This document shows positions 29,256-39,654 of a stretch of DNA of 52,500 bases, piece by piece (within the stretch, counting starts at the first letter, position 1; each line of letters opens with the position of its first letter). Location: positions 1 to 52,500 of the forward strand of contig CAJNDS010002221.1 in NCBI GenBank assembly GCA_905221605.1, in the 5' to 3' direction. This DNA comes from Symbiodinium natans (lineage: Eukaryota > Sar > Dinophyceae > Suessiales > Symbiodiniaceae). Made by a program: the position numbers and the translations under genes. Below the pieces are notes generated by a model. It was not told where the DNA came from and did not search any database. It saw only the letters and a program-made list of their open reading frames with translations.

Positions 29256-30776
29256 TTGCATGGAGGGCTTTCCTTGGACTCATTCACGCTCGCGTGGTTC
29301 CAAAATGGTGCAAGTGAAGCGGAACGTGATCTCATGCCCACCCTTGCGCCACCTTGCGTCGGCCACTGAGTCTACCGAAAGGCGGTATCGCCAGCCGTGG
29401 GGGGGCTGCAGAAAGGGAGCGGTCGAAAGATGAAAACAGAAGTACGTGGCGAAAGACGCCGAGGAGATCTGCAGATTCATCAAGAAGGTCCCTGCAAGAA
29501 CGGGTTTCCAGGGGCCCCGGGCTCAAGGCATGGGAGGGGGAGTTCGGGCCGCAAGCGAAAGTGGCCAGGGCTGTGGGGGGGATGCCCTGATGATCGCAGG
29601 GTTGCAAACGCCTGGTCGCTGTTCAACCAACCGCCGAGTGTTGGGCTTTGTCACAGTCCATGCTTGCGACTTGACATGACACACTCCTACATGCCATATT
29701 TAAGAGCCCGGATGCAAGTCGGGGCGCAACGTTTTCCGGCCATTTCCGGCCTCCCTGCCTTTCGGGGCCCCCTTAATTTTTCAGAAGGTGAGTGTGTAAG
29801 CTATGTGTAAGCTGTTGAACGTTTCCGATGAGAAACATGAGGGCGGGTCAGTGTACCATACAGCTAGAGGGCGAGGTGTGTCTCAGGGTTCAGCATTTCT
29901 GCCTTGGCTCACAAGCACAGGAGAAACACAAGCCATCGCAGGAGATGAGGCCCCTTGGGCAGCAGATAGAAGTTTGGCAACATCCTCGCTCATGCCCCTC
30001 CGTGTTACCTGTGTGCTTGCCAGCATGCCTGGGTGAGAGCTGTACTGAGATGCTTCAGAATCTCGCCTGGTCATGTTGAGATCCTGGCTTGTGAAAGGCC
30101 TTTCTGAAAAGCAAGCCGGAATCAAAGTTTGCGTCGTCGCTTGTACTCTTGCTTGCGTTTCTAGACCCGGTTCTCGTCGCCCGACAGAAATTCTTAGATT
30201 CGCTGGACGATAGGCCAAACACATCTGGGAAAACACAGGGTCGTTCCTGACCAATGTTGCGGCGCATAGCAGTTCCCAGCAAAGGACTGGGCCCGCACAT
30301 TCTGCAGAGGAGGTCGGAGGGCTGGTTAATTGAGATGCCTATACATAGCCTAATCTCGAATGCCACGATGGAGCAATGCATGTATACTGCATAAGCTGTC
30401 TCTGCCACGGACTTGACACCTTAGATCCTTCATCTCATCCTCCCAAGTTTTTTTTCTGCAGCTATAAGAAGACACCTTCCCTCAGGGCCCTGAAATGGAG
30501 TCTCAGCACGTCTTGAAGGGTATCCGGCTTCGGGCCCAGGAATCTTCGGCCAAACAACCCAAGCAAAGAGTGCGAATGCTGGGGTGTTGTCAGCTCAGAC
30601 TTGGCCGAAATTTGCATAAGCCCGAAGCAACGAGTTCATGTTGCTTTTGCCCTGATTCGAGATGCTTACGTTAAGGGCGCAGCTTGTGCCTGCAGAGTCG
30701 AAGATTGGCTGGTGTTGGGATTTATGGCCCGGAAAATCCCGAAGCCTGCTCCTCCCTGCCTTTGGAGGCTCGAGAG
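29256..30776. other. Upstream region of the ankyrin-channel gene
   Basis: No firm exon. A short frame near 29445-29490 (AKDAEEICRFIKKVP) resembles one near 27315-27350 (EEDEKICKFMKF), so duplicated exon debris is likely. The final ~100 nt before 30777 hold an AG that could take a trans-spliced leader, but no leader sequence is visible. Confidence 0.35.
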
Positions 30777-30848
30777 ATGGAGGAGGAGCTTCGCCGGGCA
30801 GCGAAAGAGGGCCAGCTGGAGGAGGTCAGGCGGCTCCTGGAGAGCAAG
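30777..30848 (+). CDS. Ankyrin-channel gene, exon 1 (N-terminal cap)
   Basis: The ATG at 30777 starts MEEELRRAAKEGQLEEVRRL with LESK, the usual capping helix pair of an ankyrin domain. It ends in phase 0 at AAG before a GC donor (30849), the same donor type as every following ankyrin exon. The frame is open for 31 codons upstream, so a slightly earlier start is possible. It heads a gene that continues through eleven more ankyrin exons to a TRP-like channel. Confidence 0.75.
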
Positions 30849-31204
30849 GCCTGGGGGCGAAGTGCCGAGTGCGGAAACATGCCGGTGTTCCGGGCTTAGG
30901 ACTTCAAGAGCATAGGGCTCTGAGTCTTTTGGCAGGGAAAGACGGCTGTGTATAAGAGGCAATGTCGAAGTTTCCGCGCCATCGCCAAGTCGTGCGCAGC
31001 ATAAGAACGTGCGAGCGTGCATTCTTCCACGTCAATAAGTTGGCTAATTGTTGCAAACGATAGTTGCAGAACTCCGAATCTAGGACTTCAGGCACTCAAT
31101 GGCACAGATTATTTTGTGGAAGTTGTTGAGTGGACTGTAACCATGTGACGTCACTCACTGTCGCCTGATCGTTTGAGCCGGTATCATGCCTTAACCCGAG
31201 CCAG

Positions 31205-31303
31205 GTGGATGTGGAAGCCAAAGACAATTCAAAGAAGAGAGCCCTTCACCTTGCTGCGGAGTCCGGCCACGTGGAGGTGGTGCGGCTGCTCTTGGAGCAC
31301 AAG
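31205..31303 (+). CDS. Ankyrin exon 2 (33 codons)
   Basis: AG|GTGGAT start, AAG|GC end, phase 0-0. One full ankyrin repeat. Variable part KDNSKKRALHLAAES, constant part GHVEVVRLLLEHK. Confidence 0.85.
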
Positions 31304-31734
31304 GCTGGGCGGAAGCCGAGAGGAGCTGTTTATTGATAGAGAATTGGGTGCTTACAAGAAACGGGGCTCGATGCAGTTTAGGTTAGGGTTTTGCGGAGTT
31401 CCGGGTGTGTCGCAAGAAAGGTCATCGGGCGTGGACGAAGTGGTTCTTTCATCGGAAGTCGGTAGCCATTAGAAGTTTCGCAGTGCCGCCTGATGGCACC
31501 CGAGCCCCATGACCAAGATGTCGGGCTGCTGAGAGGGTGGTGTAGAGGTCTCAGTGAGCATCGAGATTCTCCGTGCAGTTTCCCAAAGAGTCCGTTCAGT
31601 CTGTAGAGCCACTGGCATATTCCGTCCATGTCAATCCATTCTCATTTTGAGACGGTGTGCATGTGAGGTTTACTGCGTGTTGCGGCACCCCGCTCCCGGC
31701 TTTGAACCGGTATCCTGCCTTCACCCCGAGCCAG

Positions 31735-31833
31735 GTGGATGTGGAAGCCAAAGGCGATTGTGAGCGCAGAGCCCTTCACCATGCTGCGCGGTCCGGCCAC
31801 GTGGAGGTGGTGCGGTTGCTCTTTGAGCACAAG
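31735..31833 (+). CDS. Ankyrin exon 3 (33 codons)
   Basis: Phase 0-0, GC donor. Variable part KGDCERRALHHAARS. Partner of exon 6, from which it differs by two bases, both changing the amino acid (residue 9 Cys/Tyr, residue 11 Arg/Leu). Confidence 0.85.
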
Positions 31834-32425
31834 GCAGGGCAGAAGCTGAAAGGAGCTGTTTATGGATAGAGAATGGGTGAATGCAAAGAAGGGGGTTTGC
31901 GTGCTAGGACTCCTTCAGAGGAAGCTAAGTGCTGATGAGATCGATCGACGGAGTTCGGGGCATTGTGGAGTTTTGGGTTCAGGACCTCAGGACTCGGTGA
32001 CACAAGAGCATAGCGATGAGTCTCTCAGGAGAGCAGATTGGAGGGGGAGGGGTGCCTGTGTTTGCAGTACCCAAATTCGTCTCGCCAAGGGGCTGCTTTT
32101 TGTGCACTGCATATAGGAAAAGAACATGTGAGCGTGCACTCGCTTCTGAGTCCCCACGGCCCCACAGCCAAGGTTGCGGACTTGTGAAAACTCGGGAGGA
32201 TTTATCGTACTATTAGGAACTCTGCGACGTGCCGTTGACCAAGAAGTCATGTGTGGCACTTGTGCACGCTTTTCGGGAAGACTGCTTGGGCGAAACAATT
32301 TCTGAGATCGTTTCATCCATTTCCATCCCTTCTGACATGGTGTGCGCTTGTTTGCTCAGTTTACTTCGTGTTGCAGCACTGCACTCCCGGCGTTGAGCCG
32401 CCATCATGCCTTCACCCCGAGCCAG

Positions 32426-32527
32426 GTAAATGTGGACTCCAAAGCCCATGATGTGGACCGGACAGCCCTCCACCATGCTACGAGGTCCGGCCACGTGGAG
32501 GTGGTGCGGCTGCTCTTGGAGCACAAG
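32426..32527 (+). CDS. Ankyrin exon 4 (34 codons)
   Basis: Phase 0-0, GC donor, with one extra codon in the beta-turn. Variable part KAHDVDRTALHHATRS. Partner of exon 7: four differences, all amino-acid changing (residues 8, 10, 11 and 20). Confidence 0.85.
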
Positions 32528-33028
32528 GCAGGGCGGAAGCTGAGAGAAGCTGTGGATTGACAGAGACGGTGCAAGCACAAGAACGGGGGTTTGGGTGCTG
32601 CGGCTCTTCAGAGCAAGGCCTGTGCTTTGGACTTAGTGCTGGCGAGATCGAGCGACGGAGTTTAGGGGATTGCAGTGTTCCAGGTTCAGGACTTCAGGAC
32701 TTAGTGTCGCAAGCAAGGTCATCGAGTTTTGACGCAGTGGGTTCTTTCAGTGGAATTCGGTGATTAATGTTACTCATCGTCGCCTGATCGCACCTGACCC
32801 CATGAAGAAGTTGTCGGGCTAGTGAAGGGGGACGTGCAGAGCTATCAGTGAGCGGGGATGTTCTCCGTGCAGTTTCCCAAAAGCCCGTTGAGTCCTTGAG
32901 CCAATGCATATTGCTTATTCCATCCATCTCCATCCATTCTGAGACGGTGTGCACTAGGGGGGTTTGCTCCATGTTGCAGCACTCCGCTCCCGGCTTTGAG
33001 CCGGTATCATGCCTTGACCCCAAGCCAG

Positions 33029-33127
33029 GTGGATGCGGAAGCCAAAGACGTTGGCAAAGATCCGGCCCTTCACCTTGCTTCGGAGTCCGGCCACGTGGAG
33101 GTGGTGCGGCTGCTCTTGGAGCACAAG
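33029..33127 (+). CDS. Ankyrin exon 5 (33 codons)
   Basis: Phase 0-0, GC donor. Variable part KDVGKDPALHLASES. Its first half matches exon 8 and its second half matches exon 2, as expected at the crossover point of the duplication. Confidence 0.85.
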
Positions 33128-33558
33128 GCAGGGCGGAAGCCGAGAGGAGCTGTTTATTGATAGAGAATTGGGTGCTTACAAGAAACGGGGCTCGATGCAG
33201 TTTAGGTTAGGGTTTTGCGGAGTTCCGGGTGTGTCGCAAGAAAGGTCATCGGGCGTGGACGAAGTGGTTCTTTCATCGGAAGTCGGTAGCCATTAGAAGT
33301 TTCGCAGTGCCGCCTGATGGCACCCGAGCCCCATGACCAAGATGTCGGGCTGCTGAGAGGGTGGTGTAGAGTTCTCAGTGAGCATCGAGATTCTCCGTGC
33401 AGTTTCCCAAAGAGTCCGTTCAGTCTGTAGAGCCACTGGCATATTCCGTCCATGTCAATCCATTCTCATTTTGAGACGGTGTGCATGTGAGCTTTACTGC
33501 GTGTTGCGGCACCCCGCTCCCGGCTTTGAACTGGTATCCTGCCTTCACCCCGAGCCAG

Positions 33559-33657
33559 GTGGATGTGGAAGCCAAAGGCGATTATGAGCTCAGAGCCCTT
33601 CACCATGCTGCGCGGTCCGGCCACGTGGAGGTGGTGCGGTTGCTCTTTGAGCACAAG
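33559..33657 (+). CDS. Ankyrin exon 6 (33 codons)
   Basis: Phase 0-0, GC donor. Variable part KGDYELRALHHAARS. Near-identical flanking introns to exon 3. Confidence 0.85.
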
Positions 33658-34250
33658 GCAGGGCAGAAGCTGAAAGGAGCTGTTTATGGATAGAGAATGG
33701 GTGAATGCAAAGAAGGGGGTTTGCGTGCTAGGACTCCTTCAGAGGAAGCTAAGTGCTGATGAGATCGATCGACGGAGTTCGGGGCATTGTGGAGTTTTGG
33801 GTTCAGGACCTCAGGACTCGGTGACACAAGAGCATAGCGATGAGTCTCTCAGGAGAGCAGATTGGAGGGGGAGGGGTGCCTGTGTTTGCAGTACCCAAAT
33901 TCGTCTCGCCAAGGGGCTGCTTTTTGTGCACTGCATATAGGGAAAAGAACATGTGAGCGTGCACTCGCTTCTGAGTCCCCACGGCCCCACAGCCAAGGTT
34001 GCGGACTTGTGAAAACTCGGGAGGATTTATCGTACTATTAGGAACTCTGCGACGTGCCGTTGACCAAGAAGTCATGTGTGGCACTTGTGCACGCTTTTCG
34101 GGAAGACTGCTTGGGCGAAACAATTTCTGAGATCGTTTCATCCATTTCCATCCCTTCTGACATGGTGTGCGCTTGTTTGCTCAGTTTACTTCGTGTTGCA
34201 GCACTGCACTCCCGGCGTTGAGCCGCCATCATGCCTTCACCCCGAGCCAG

Positions 34251-34352
34251 GTAAATGTGGACTCCAAAGCCGATGATTTGGAGCGGACAGCCCTCCACCA
34301 TGCTACGAAGTCCGGCCACGTGGAGGTGGTGCGGCTGCTCTTGGAGCACAAG
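34251..34352 (+). CDS. Ankyrin exon 7 (34 codons)
   Basis: Phase 0-0, GC donor. Variable part KADDLERTALHHATKS. Duplicate of exon 4. Confidence 0.85.
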
Positions 34353-34854
34353 GCAGGGCGGAAGCTGAGAGAAGCTGTGGATTGACAGAGACGGTGTAAG
34401 CACAAGAACGGGGGTTTGGGTGCTGCGGCTCTTCAGAGCAAGGCCTGTGCTTTGGACTTAGTGCTGGCGAGATCGAGCGACGGAGTTTAGGGGATTGCAG
34501 TGTTCCAGGTTCAGGACTTCAGGACTTAGTGTCGCAAGCAAGGTCATCGAGTTTTGACGCAGTGGGTTCTTTCAGTGGAATTCGGTGATTAATGTTACTC
34601 ATCGTCGCCTGATCGCACCTGACCCCATGAAGAAGTTGTCGGGCTAGTGAAAGGGGGACGTGCAGAGCTATCAGTGAGCGGGGATGTTCTCCGTGCAGTT
34701 TCCCAAAAGCCCGTTGAGTCCTTGAGCCAATGCATATTGCTTATTCCATCCATCTCCATCCATTCTGAGACGGTGTGCACTAGGGGGGTTTGCTCCATGT
34801 TGCAGCACTCCGCTCCCGGCTTTGAGCCGGTATCATGCCTTGACCCCAAGCCAG

Positions 34855-34953
34855 GTGGATGCGGAAGCCAAAGACGTTTGCAACGATCCGGCCCTTCACC
34901 GTGCTGCGAAGTCCGGCCACGTGGAGGTGGTGCGGCTGCTCTTGGAGCATAAG
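34855..34953 (+). CDS. Ankyrin exon 8 (33 codons)
   Basis: Phase 0-0, GC donor. Variable part KDVCNDPALHRAAKS. The intron after it belongs to a different unit type, shared with exon 9. Confidence 0.85.
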
Positions 34954-35450
34954 GCAGGGCGGAAGCTGGGAGGAGCTGTGGATTGATAGAGACGGTGTAA
35001 ATACAAGAAAGGGGGTTTTGCCTGCTGCGGCAAGGCCTAGAAGGTGGCTAAGTGCTGGTGAGATCGAGCGACGGAGTTTAGGGCGTTGCCGAGTTCCAGG
35101 TTCAGCACTTCGGGACTCAGTGTCGCAAGCACGGTCATGGGGCGTTCTGGCAGTGTGTCCTTTCATTGGGGTCTGTATCTATGAGCTGTTATTCATTGTC
35201 GCCTGTTCGCGCCCGAGCCCCAGGACCAATTTGCTGAGAGGGGGGCGTGCAAAGTTATCAGTGAGCGCCGATGTTCTCTCCTTGCAGTTTCCCACAAAGT
35301 CCGTTGAATCCCATGAGCCACTGGATATTCCATCCGTCTCCATCAATCTCCATCCATTCTGAGATGATGTCCATTTGGGGTTTACTGAGTTTACTGCGTG
35401 TTGTGGTACTCTGCCCCCGGAACCGGTATCATGCCTTCACCCTGAGCCAG

Positions 35451-35549
35451 GTGGATGCGGAAGCCAAGGTCTTGTTTGGAGAGTGTGCCCTTCACCATGC
35501 CACGGAGTCCGGCCACGTGGAGGTGGTGAGGCTGCTCTTGGTGCATAAG
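35451..35549 (+). CDS. Ankyrin exon 9 (33 codons)
   Basis: Phase 0-0, GC donor. Variable part KVLFGECALHHATES; the constant half has one change (LLLVHK). Its downstream intron is nearly the same as that after exon 8. Confidence 0.85.
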
Positions 35550-36022
35550 GCAGGGCGGAAGCTGAGAGGAGCTGTGGATTGATAGAGACGGTGTAAATAC
35601 AAGAGAGGGGGTTTTGCCTGCTGCGGCAAGGCCTAGAAGGTGGCTAAGTGCTGGTGAGATCGAGCGACGGAGTTTAGGGCGTTGCCGAGTTCCAGGTTCA
35701 GGACTTCGGGACTCAGTGTCGCAAGCACGGTCATGGGCGTTCTGGCAGTGTGCTGTAACTATGAGCTGTTGCTCATTGTCGCCTAATCGCACCTGAGCCC
35801 CATGACCAAGTTGTCGGGCTTGTGAGGGGGCATGCAAAGTTATCAGTGAGCGCCGATGTTCTCTCCGTGCAGTTTCCCAAAAAGTCCGTTGAGTCCCGTG
35901 AAGCCCTGCATGTTCATCCATCTCCATCCATTCTGAGACGGTGTGCACGAGGGGGGTTTGCTCCGTGTTGCAGCATTCCGCTCCCGGCTTTGAGCCGGTA
36001 TCATGCCTTGACCCCAAGCCAG

Positions 36023-36121
36023 GTGGATGTGAAAGCCAAAGACGTTTGGAACGAAACGGCCCTTCACCGTGCTGCGAAGTCCGGCCACGTGGAGGTGGTG
36101 CGGCTGCTCTTGGAGCATAAG
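36023..36121 (+). CDS. Ankyrin exon 10 (33 codons)
   Basis: Phase 0-0, GC donor. Variable part KDVWNETALHRAAKS. Confidence 0.85.
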
Positions 36122-36540
36122 GCAGGGCGGAAGCTGAGAAGAGCTGTGGATTGATAGAGAGTGTGTAAATACAAGTGACGGGGTTTGTGTGCTACGGCAC
36201 CTTCAGCGCAAGGCGGGCTCAATGCTGATGAGATCGAGCGACGGAGTTCAGAGTATAGCCGGTATAGCGGAGTTCCAGGTTCAGGACTTCAGGACTCAGT
36301 GTGGCAAGCATGGTCATCGGGCGTTGACGCAGAGAGTTCTTTTACTAGTATGTCTAGAACCATGAGCTGCTAGTCATTGTCGCCTGATCGTACCCGAGCC
36401 CAATAGCCAAGTTGTCGGGCTTGTGAGAGGGGTCGTGCAGAGGTATCGGTAAGCGTCGATGTTGTCTCCGCGCAGTTTCCCAAAAAGTCCGTCCAGTCCC
36501 TTGAGTCACTGCATTCCATCCATCTCCATCCATGCGGAGA

Positions 36541-36840
36541 GCAAATTGGAGGGGGGGGGGGTGAGGATGGCTTGAGAGGCAGCCCAAGTTGTCAGAGGTT
36601 CTCGCCAAGGTATTGCCATGTCGTGCACTGCATATGCACTCGCTTCTCAGCGCCACGGCCTGTGGATTGACAGAGACTGTGTAAATACAAGAACGGTGGT
36701 TTGCGTGCTGCGGCTCCTTCGTCTTTCAGAGGCAACGCCCAAATTTGCAGTGGTTCTCGCCAAGGACTTGCCATTTCGTGCAGTTCATATTGGCAAAAGA
36801 GCTTGTGAGCGTGCACTCGCTTCTTGTGAAAAAGAGCTAT
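36541..36840. other. Decayed ankyrin unit without its exon
   Basis: Contains intron pieces found in intact units, including GAGGGGG with a G run, TCGCCAAGG, GTGCACTCGCTTCT and TGTGGATTGACAGAGA, but the ankyrin exon expected between them is missing, with the post-exon TGTGGATTGACAG following directly on upstream intron sequence. A deletion product of the array. Confidence 0.6.
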
Positions 36841-37023
36841 CAGTGAGCGGGGATGTTCTCCGTGCAGTTTCCCACAAGCCCGTTGAGTCCTTGAGCCAAT
36901 GCATATTGCTTATTCCATCCATCTCCATCCATTCTGAGACGGTGTGCACGAGGGGGGTTTGCTCCGTGTTGCAGCATTCCACTCCCGGCTTTGAGCCGGT
37001 ATCATGCCTTGACCCCAAGCCAG

Positions 37024-37122
37024 GTGGATGTGGAAGCCAAAGACGTTTGGAAGCAGACGGCCCTTCACCGTGCTGCGAAGTCCGGCCCCGTGGAGGTGGT
37101 GCGGCTGCTCTTTGAGCACAAG
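37024..37122 (+). CDS. Ankyrin exon 11 (33 codons)
   Basis: Phase 0-0, GC donor. Variable part KDVWKQTALHRAAKS. The constant half has H-to-P and L-to-F changes (SGPVEVVRLLFEHK), so selection on this copy may be weaker. Confidence 0.82.
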
Positions 37123-37601
37123 GCAGGGCGGAAGCTGAGAAGAGCTGTGGATTGACAGAGAGTGTGTAAATACAAGTGACGGGGTTTGTGTGCTACGGCA
37201 CCTTCAGCGCAAGGCCGACTAAGTGCTGGTGAGATCGAGCGACGGAGTTTAGGGGATTGTGGAGCTCCAGGTTCAGGACTTCAAAGACTCAGTGTCGCAA
37301 GCAAGGTCATCGGGTGTTGACGCAGTGTTTTTTTTTTTCATTGGAAGTCGGTAATTGCTGTCATTCATTGTCGCCTGATCGCACCTGGGCCCCATGACCA
37401 AGCTGTCGCGTTTGTGAGAGGGGGCGTGCAGAGTTTTGTGTGGATCGTGTGAACTCTCCTACATGCCATGATCTAGATCTAGTCATAAGAGCCGGGTGGA
37501 CAAGCGCTTTGGAACACGCCGACCAAGAAGTTATGGATGCAAGATATGTGTAGTTTGTAGCGGTCCTTTTACTTTCATATGTCAAGAGATGCCCTAGACA
37601 G

Positions 37602-37685
37602 GCTGACATCAATGTCAAGGACGGTGTGGGAAGGACCCCCCTTGACTTCGCTCAGCCGGGAAACGTCTACGTGGACTTTGTGCAG
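37602..37685 (+). CDS. Terminal ankyrin exon
   Basis: After an AG at 37600-37601 it reads ADINVKDGVGRTPLDFAQPG then NVYVDFVQ, a diverged ankyrin repeat (GRTPLDFA is the classic TPLHxA motif). The array-type intron motifs stop before it, so this is single-copy sequence leading to the channel. The 3' boundary is uncertain. Confidence 0.7.
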
Positions 37686-37839
37686 GGCTATGGTATCACT
37701 GGATTTAGCTGGCTCGTTGTCAAGGAAGGGCCGGACGCAGCTCAAATGCTCAGTGAATGGCCTGCCAGCGCTGCTGGAGAGCAAGGCGATAAAGTGGCCA
37801 AGGCAGGGCACAGATCTGCCGCAGCAGTGCCTGTGAAGG

Positions 37840-38067
37840 AGACGTCTTGTTGCTTTGTACTGTGCTCTGGACACCATTGTCACACTGTCATGCTGCCATG
37901 AGGATGAAAGGGCCGGCGAGAAACGTGTACCATGTGTACCCAACCCGGGGTCCACGAAACGTGTCAGCGCAGTCGAGCCTTTGCCTACTGTGCAGTTCGA
38001 GCCGTGTTTTTGCTTGTTCTTCGGCCGTTGTAGCAATCATCTTCAGGCTTGCAAGCTGTTTTGGTGA
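37840..38067 (+). CDS. Possible pre-channel exon
   Basis: A frame reads LYCALDTIVTLSCCHEDERA, then EPLPTVQFEP. It sits between the ankyrin part and the first transmembrane exon. Neighbouring frames are open too, so frame and boundaries are provisional. Confidence 0.35.
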   Translation, partial: RRLVALYCALDTIVTLSCCHEDERAGEKRVPCVPNPGSTKRVSAVEPLPTVQFEPCFCLFFGRCSNHLQACKLFW

Positions 38068-38429
38068 GCACAACCGGCAGCACTATCACGTAATTATAGC
38101 CATGCTTGGCAAACTGTCTGAACGTGAAACTTAGAGCACCCCTCTTTCGAAACATGATGCTGCCTGTCGGTCTTGCTCCGTCTCTCCCTGCCTCCCTGCC
38201 CTTCCCCAGCCGTTCAAGTCCATTGAACGCAATGCTGTCTACTTCGAAGCATGTGTCCCTGTATGTAGGTGGTGGATCGAGCCGCGTTGAGTGGCGCACT
38301 GCGAACAGTCTTGGCTCCAGAAAAGATAACAGCCACCTCTGGAGTGACCCGGTTGGCAGTGAGTTGGTGCCGCACTCAAATTTGCCAAAGCCCTTGAAGG
38401 CGAATTCCTTGTTGCGTCTTTGCACCCAG

Positions 38430-38730
38430 GAACACTGGGTGTGCGCAGAGGACATTGACCTTTCGCAGCAGAACGTCATCCATGCCACAGAAGTGGCCGC
38501 CAGCCTCAAGTTCCTGCATGCCCTTCACGGCTCGGATGCCTGCGACCCCTCGTTCCTGCAGAGTGTGGCCCAGACGACAAACGAGGATGCATTGCAGGAG
38601 GATGCAGTGATCGCAGTGGTCTCTGCTGCGTGGCAGCAGTGCCGTGTTTGGACAGCGCTCGATGTCACCCTTGGCATTGTGAGTTTGCTCCTTTTGGTGG
38701 CCGCATCTCATGCCCTTCGGCATGGACAGC
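38430..38730 (+). CDS. Channel exon: linker and transmembrane segment S1
   Basis: After AG at 38428-38429, phase 0. It reads EHWVCAEDIDLSQQNVIHAT and FLHALHGSDACDPSFLQSV, with DAVIAVVSAAWQQCRVWTAL, then a hydrophobic S1 (LDVTLGIVSLLLLVAASHAL). The pattern of helices just before S1, with a Trp ahead of the membrane, is that of TRP-type channels with N-terminal ankyrin repeats. From about 38722 the coding signal moves to another frame (MDSSRTALRRYVLVATCMFP, then AEAYLAVFVTQ), which would be S2, so a short intron or a frameshift lies here. Confidence 0.65.
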
Positions 38731-38969
38731 AGTCGCACGGCGCTCAGACGTTATGTGCTGGTCGCTACCTGTATGTTCCCGGCCGAGGCCTACCTGGCTG
38801 TTTTTGTCACGCAATCGACTGAGGCCAGTCTTGCTGTTTTGGCCACGCAAGTTGTGTGGTGATTGAGGTCTGAGTGGTACCTGTATGCTGTGGCGGTCTT
38901 ACATGCGAAGAGGACGAGTGAGGAGCTTGTCAGTACACTGCACAGCAGTAGAAATCTTCAGGAGATTCC

Positions 38970-39654
38970 ATGACCAGTAGCATTAAGTTCTGGCAGGAGC
39001 TGTGGCAATACCTGGGCCACATCTGCAAAGGACGCTTGCCAGAGATGGACTTCGACAACCTTTCGGATGTGGGCTACCTCCTCGTGGGTTGGCTTGCCAT
39101 AATTCGCCAGCTCGCGCTTGGAACCCGTGAACTCGAGAAGCCACTCATGGCTGTGTTCTGTGCCATGGGGTGGCTCAAAGCGTTGTACAGCTTAAGGGGT
39201 GAGTCCTTCATGGGCCCCCGGTTGCTCCCAATTTTAGCAGCACTGAAGGACACCTTTGCCTTTTTTTTCCTTACTGGGGTTTGCCTTGCCGCGGCAGCGC
39301 ATGCCTACTACAACCTGGAGCTGCGAGATGAACCGTCCCCCATGTACGCCGCTGTAATGCAGGTCGTCAGATTAGGATTGTTTGGCGACTTCGACCTCTT
39401 TGAGTTCGAGGGCCTGGACCCCACCCTGCGGCGCAAGAATGACACCGATGAGCTGGAATTGGAACCTGAGGACCCAGAGCCCGGGTCGCATTACGTCTCC
39501 GCGCACGCGCTGTTCTACTTCACCGGCTTTGGCATCACCATCCTCCTGATGAATGTCCTGATTGCCGTCCTTGGCCAAAACTTCGAGCTCTACCAGGAAC
39601 GCAGCGAGATCCTCTTCCAGCGTGCACGGGCTAAAATGCTTCTGCAGCTGCAAG
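38970..39654 (+). CDS. TRP-like channel exon: S3 to S6 and pore
   Basis: ATG-containing frame with S3 (DVGYLLVGWLAIIRQLAL), S4 and linker (MAVFCAMGWLKALYSLRG), S5 (FAFFFLTGVCLAAAAHAYY), a pore helix and filter-like segment (AAVMQVVRLGLFGDFDL), an acidic pore-S6 loop (DTDELELEPEDPEPG) and S6 (FGITILLMNVLIAVLGQNFE). The WLKALYSLRG and LLMNVLIAVLGQNFELYQE motifs are those of the ion-transport domain of TRP/polycystin channels. It is a cation-channel subunit in a membrane; ligand and ion selectivity cannot be read. The frame continues to 39710, but a GT after CTGCAAG (39655) is the likely exon end. Confidence 0.82.

Larger units (their letters stand above)
31205..34853. repeat. Recent 1.82-kb tandem duplication of three ankyrin exons
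   Basis: 31205-33028 and 33029-34853 are near-identical head-to-tail copies carrying exons 2-4 and 5-7; homology runs on into exons 5 and 8. Across the three matched introns (about 1,524 bp) I count 5 substitutions and 2 single-base indels, and none of the substitutions fall in the middle intron of 592 bp. Exon 5 looks chimeric: its start is like exon 8 and its end like exon 2, so unequal crossover probably occurred inside that exon. Confidence 0.92.

Noticed and set aside
29034-29261. Minus-strand frame with repeated TLKTPET units
   Set aside because: Produced by the telomere-derived minisatellite; no independent coding signal.
31205-34853. Two 1.8-kb direct repeats as LTRs of a retroelement
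   Set aside because: They are adjacent, contain ankyrin exons and have no internal retroelement genes. Tandem duplication explains them.
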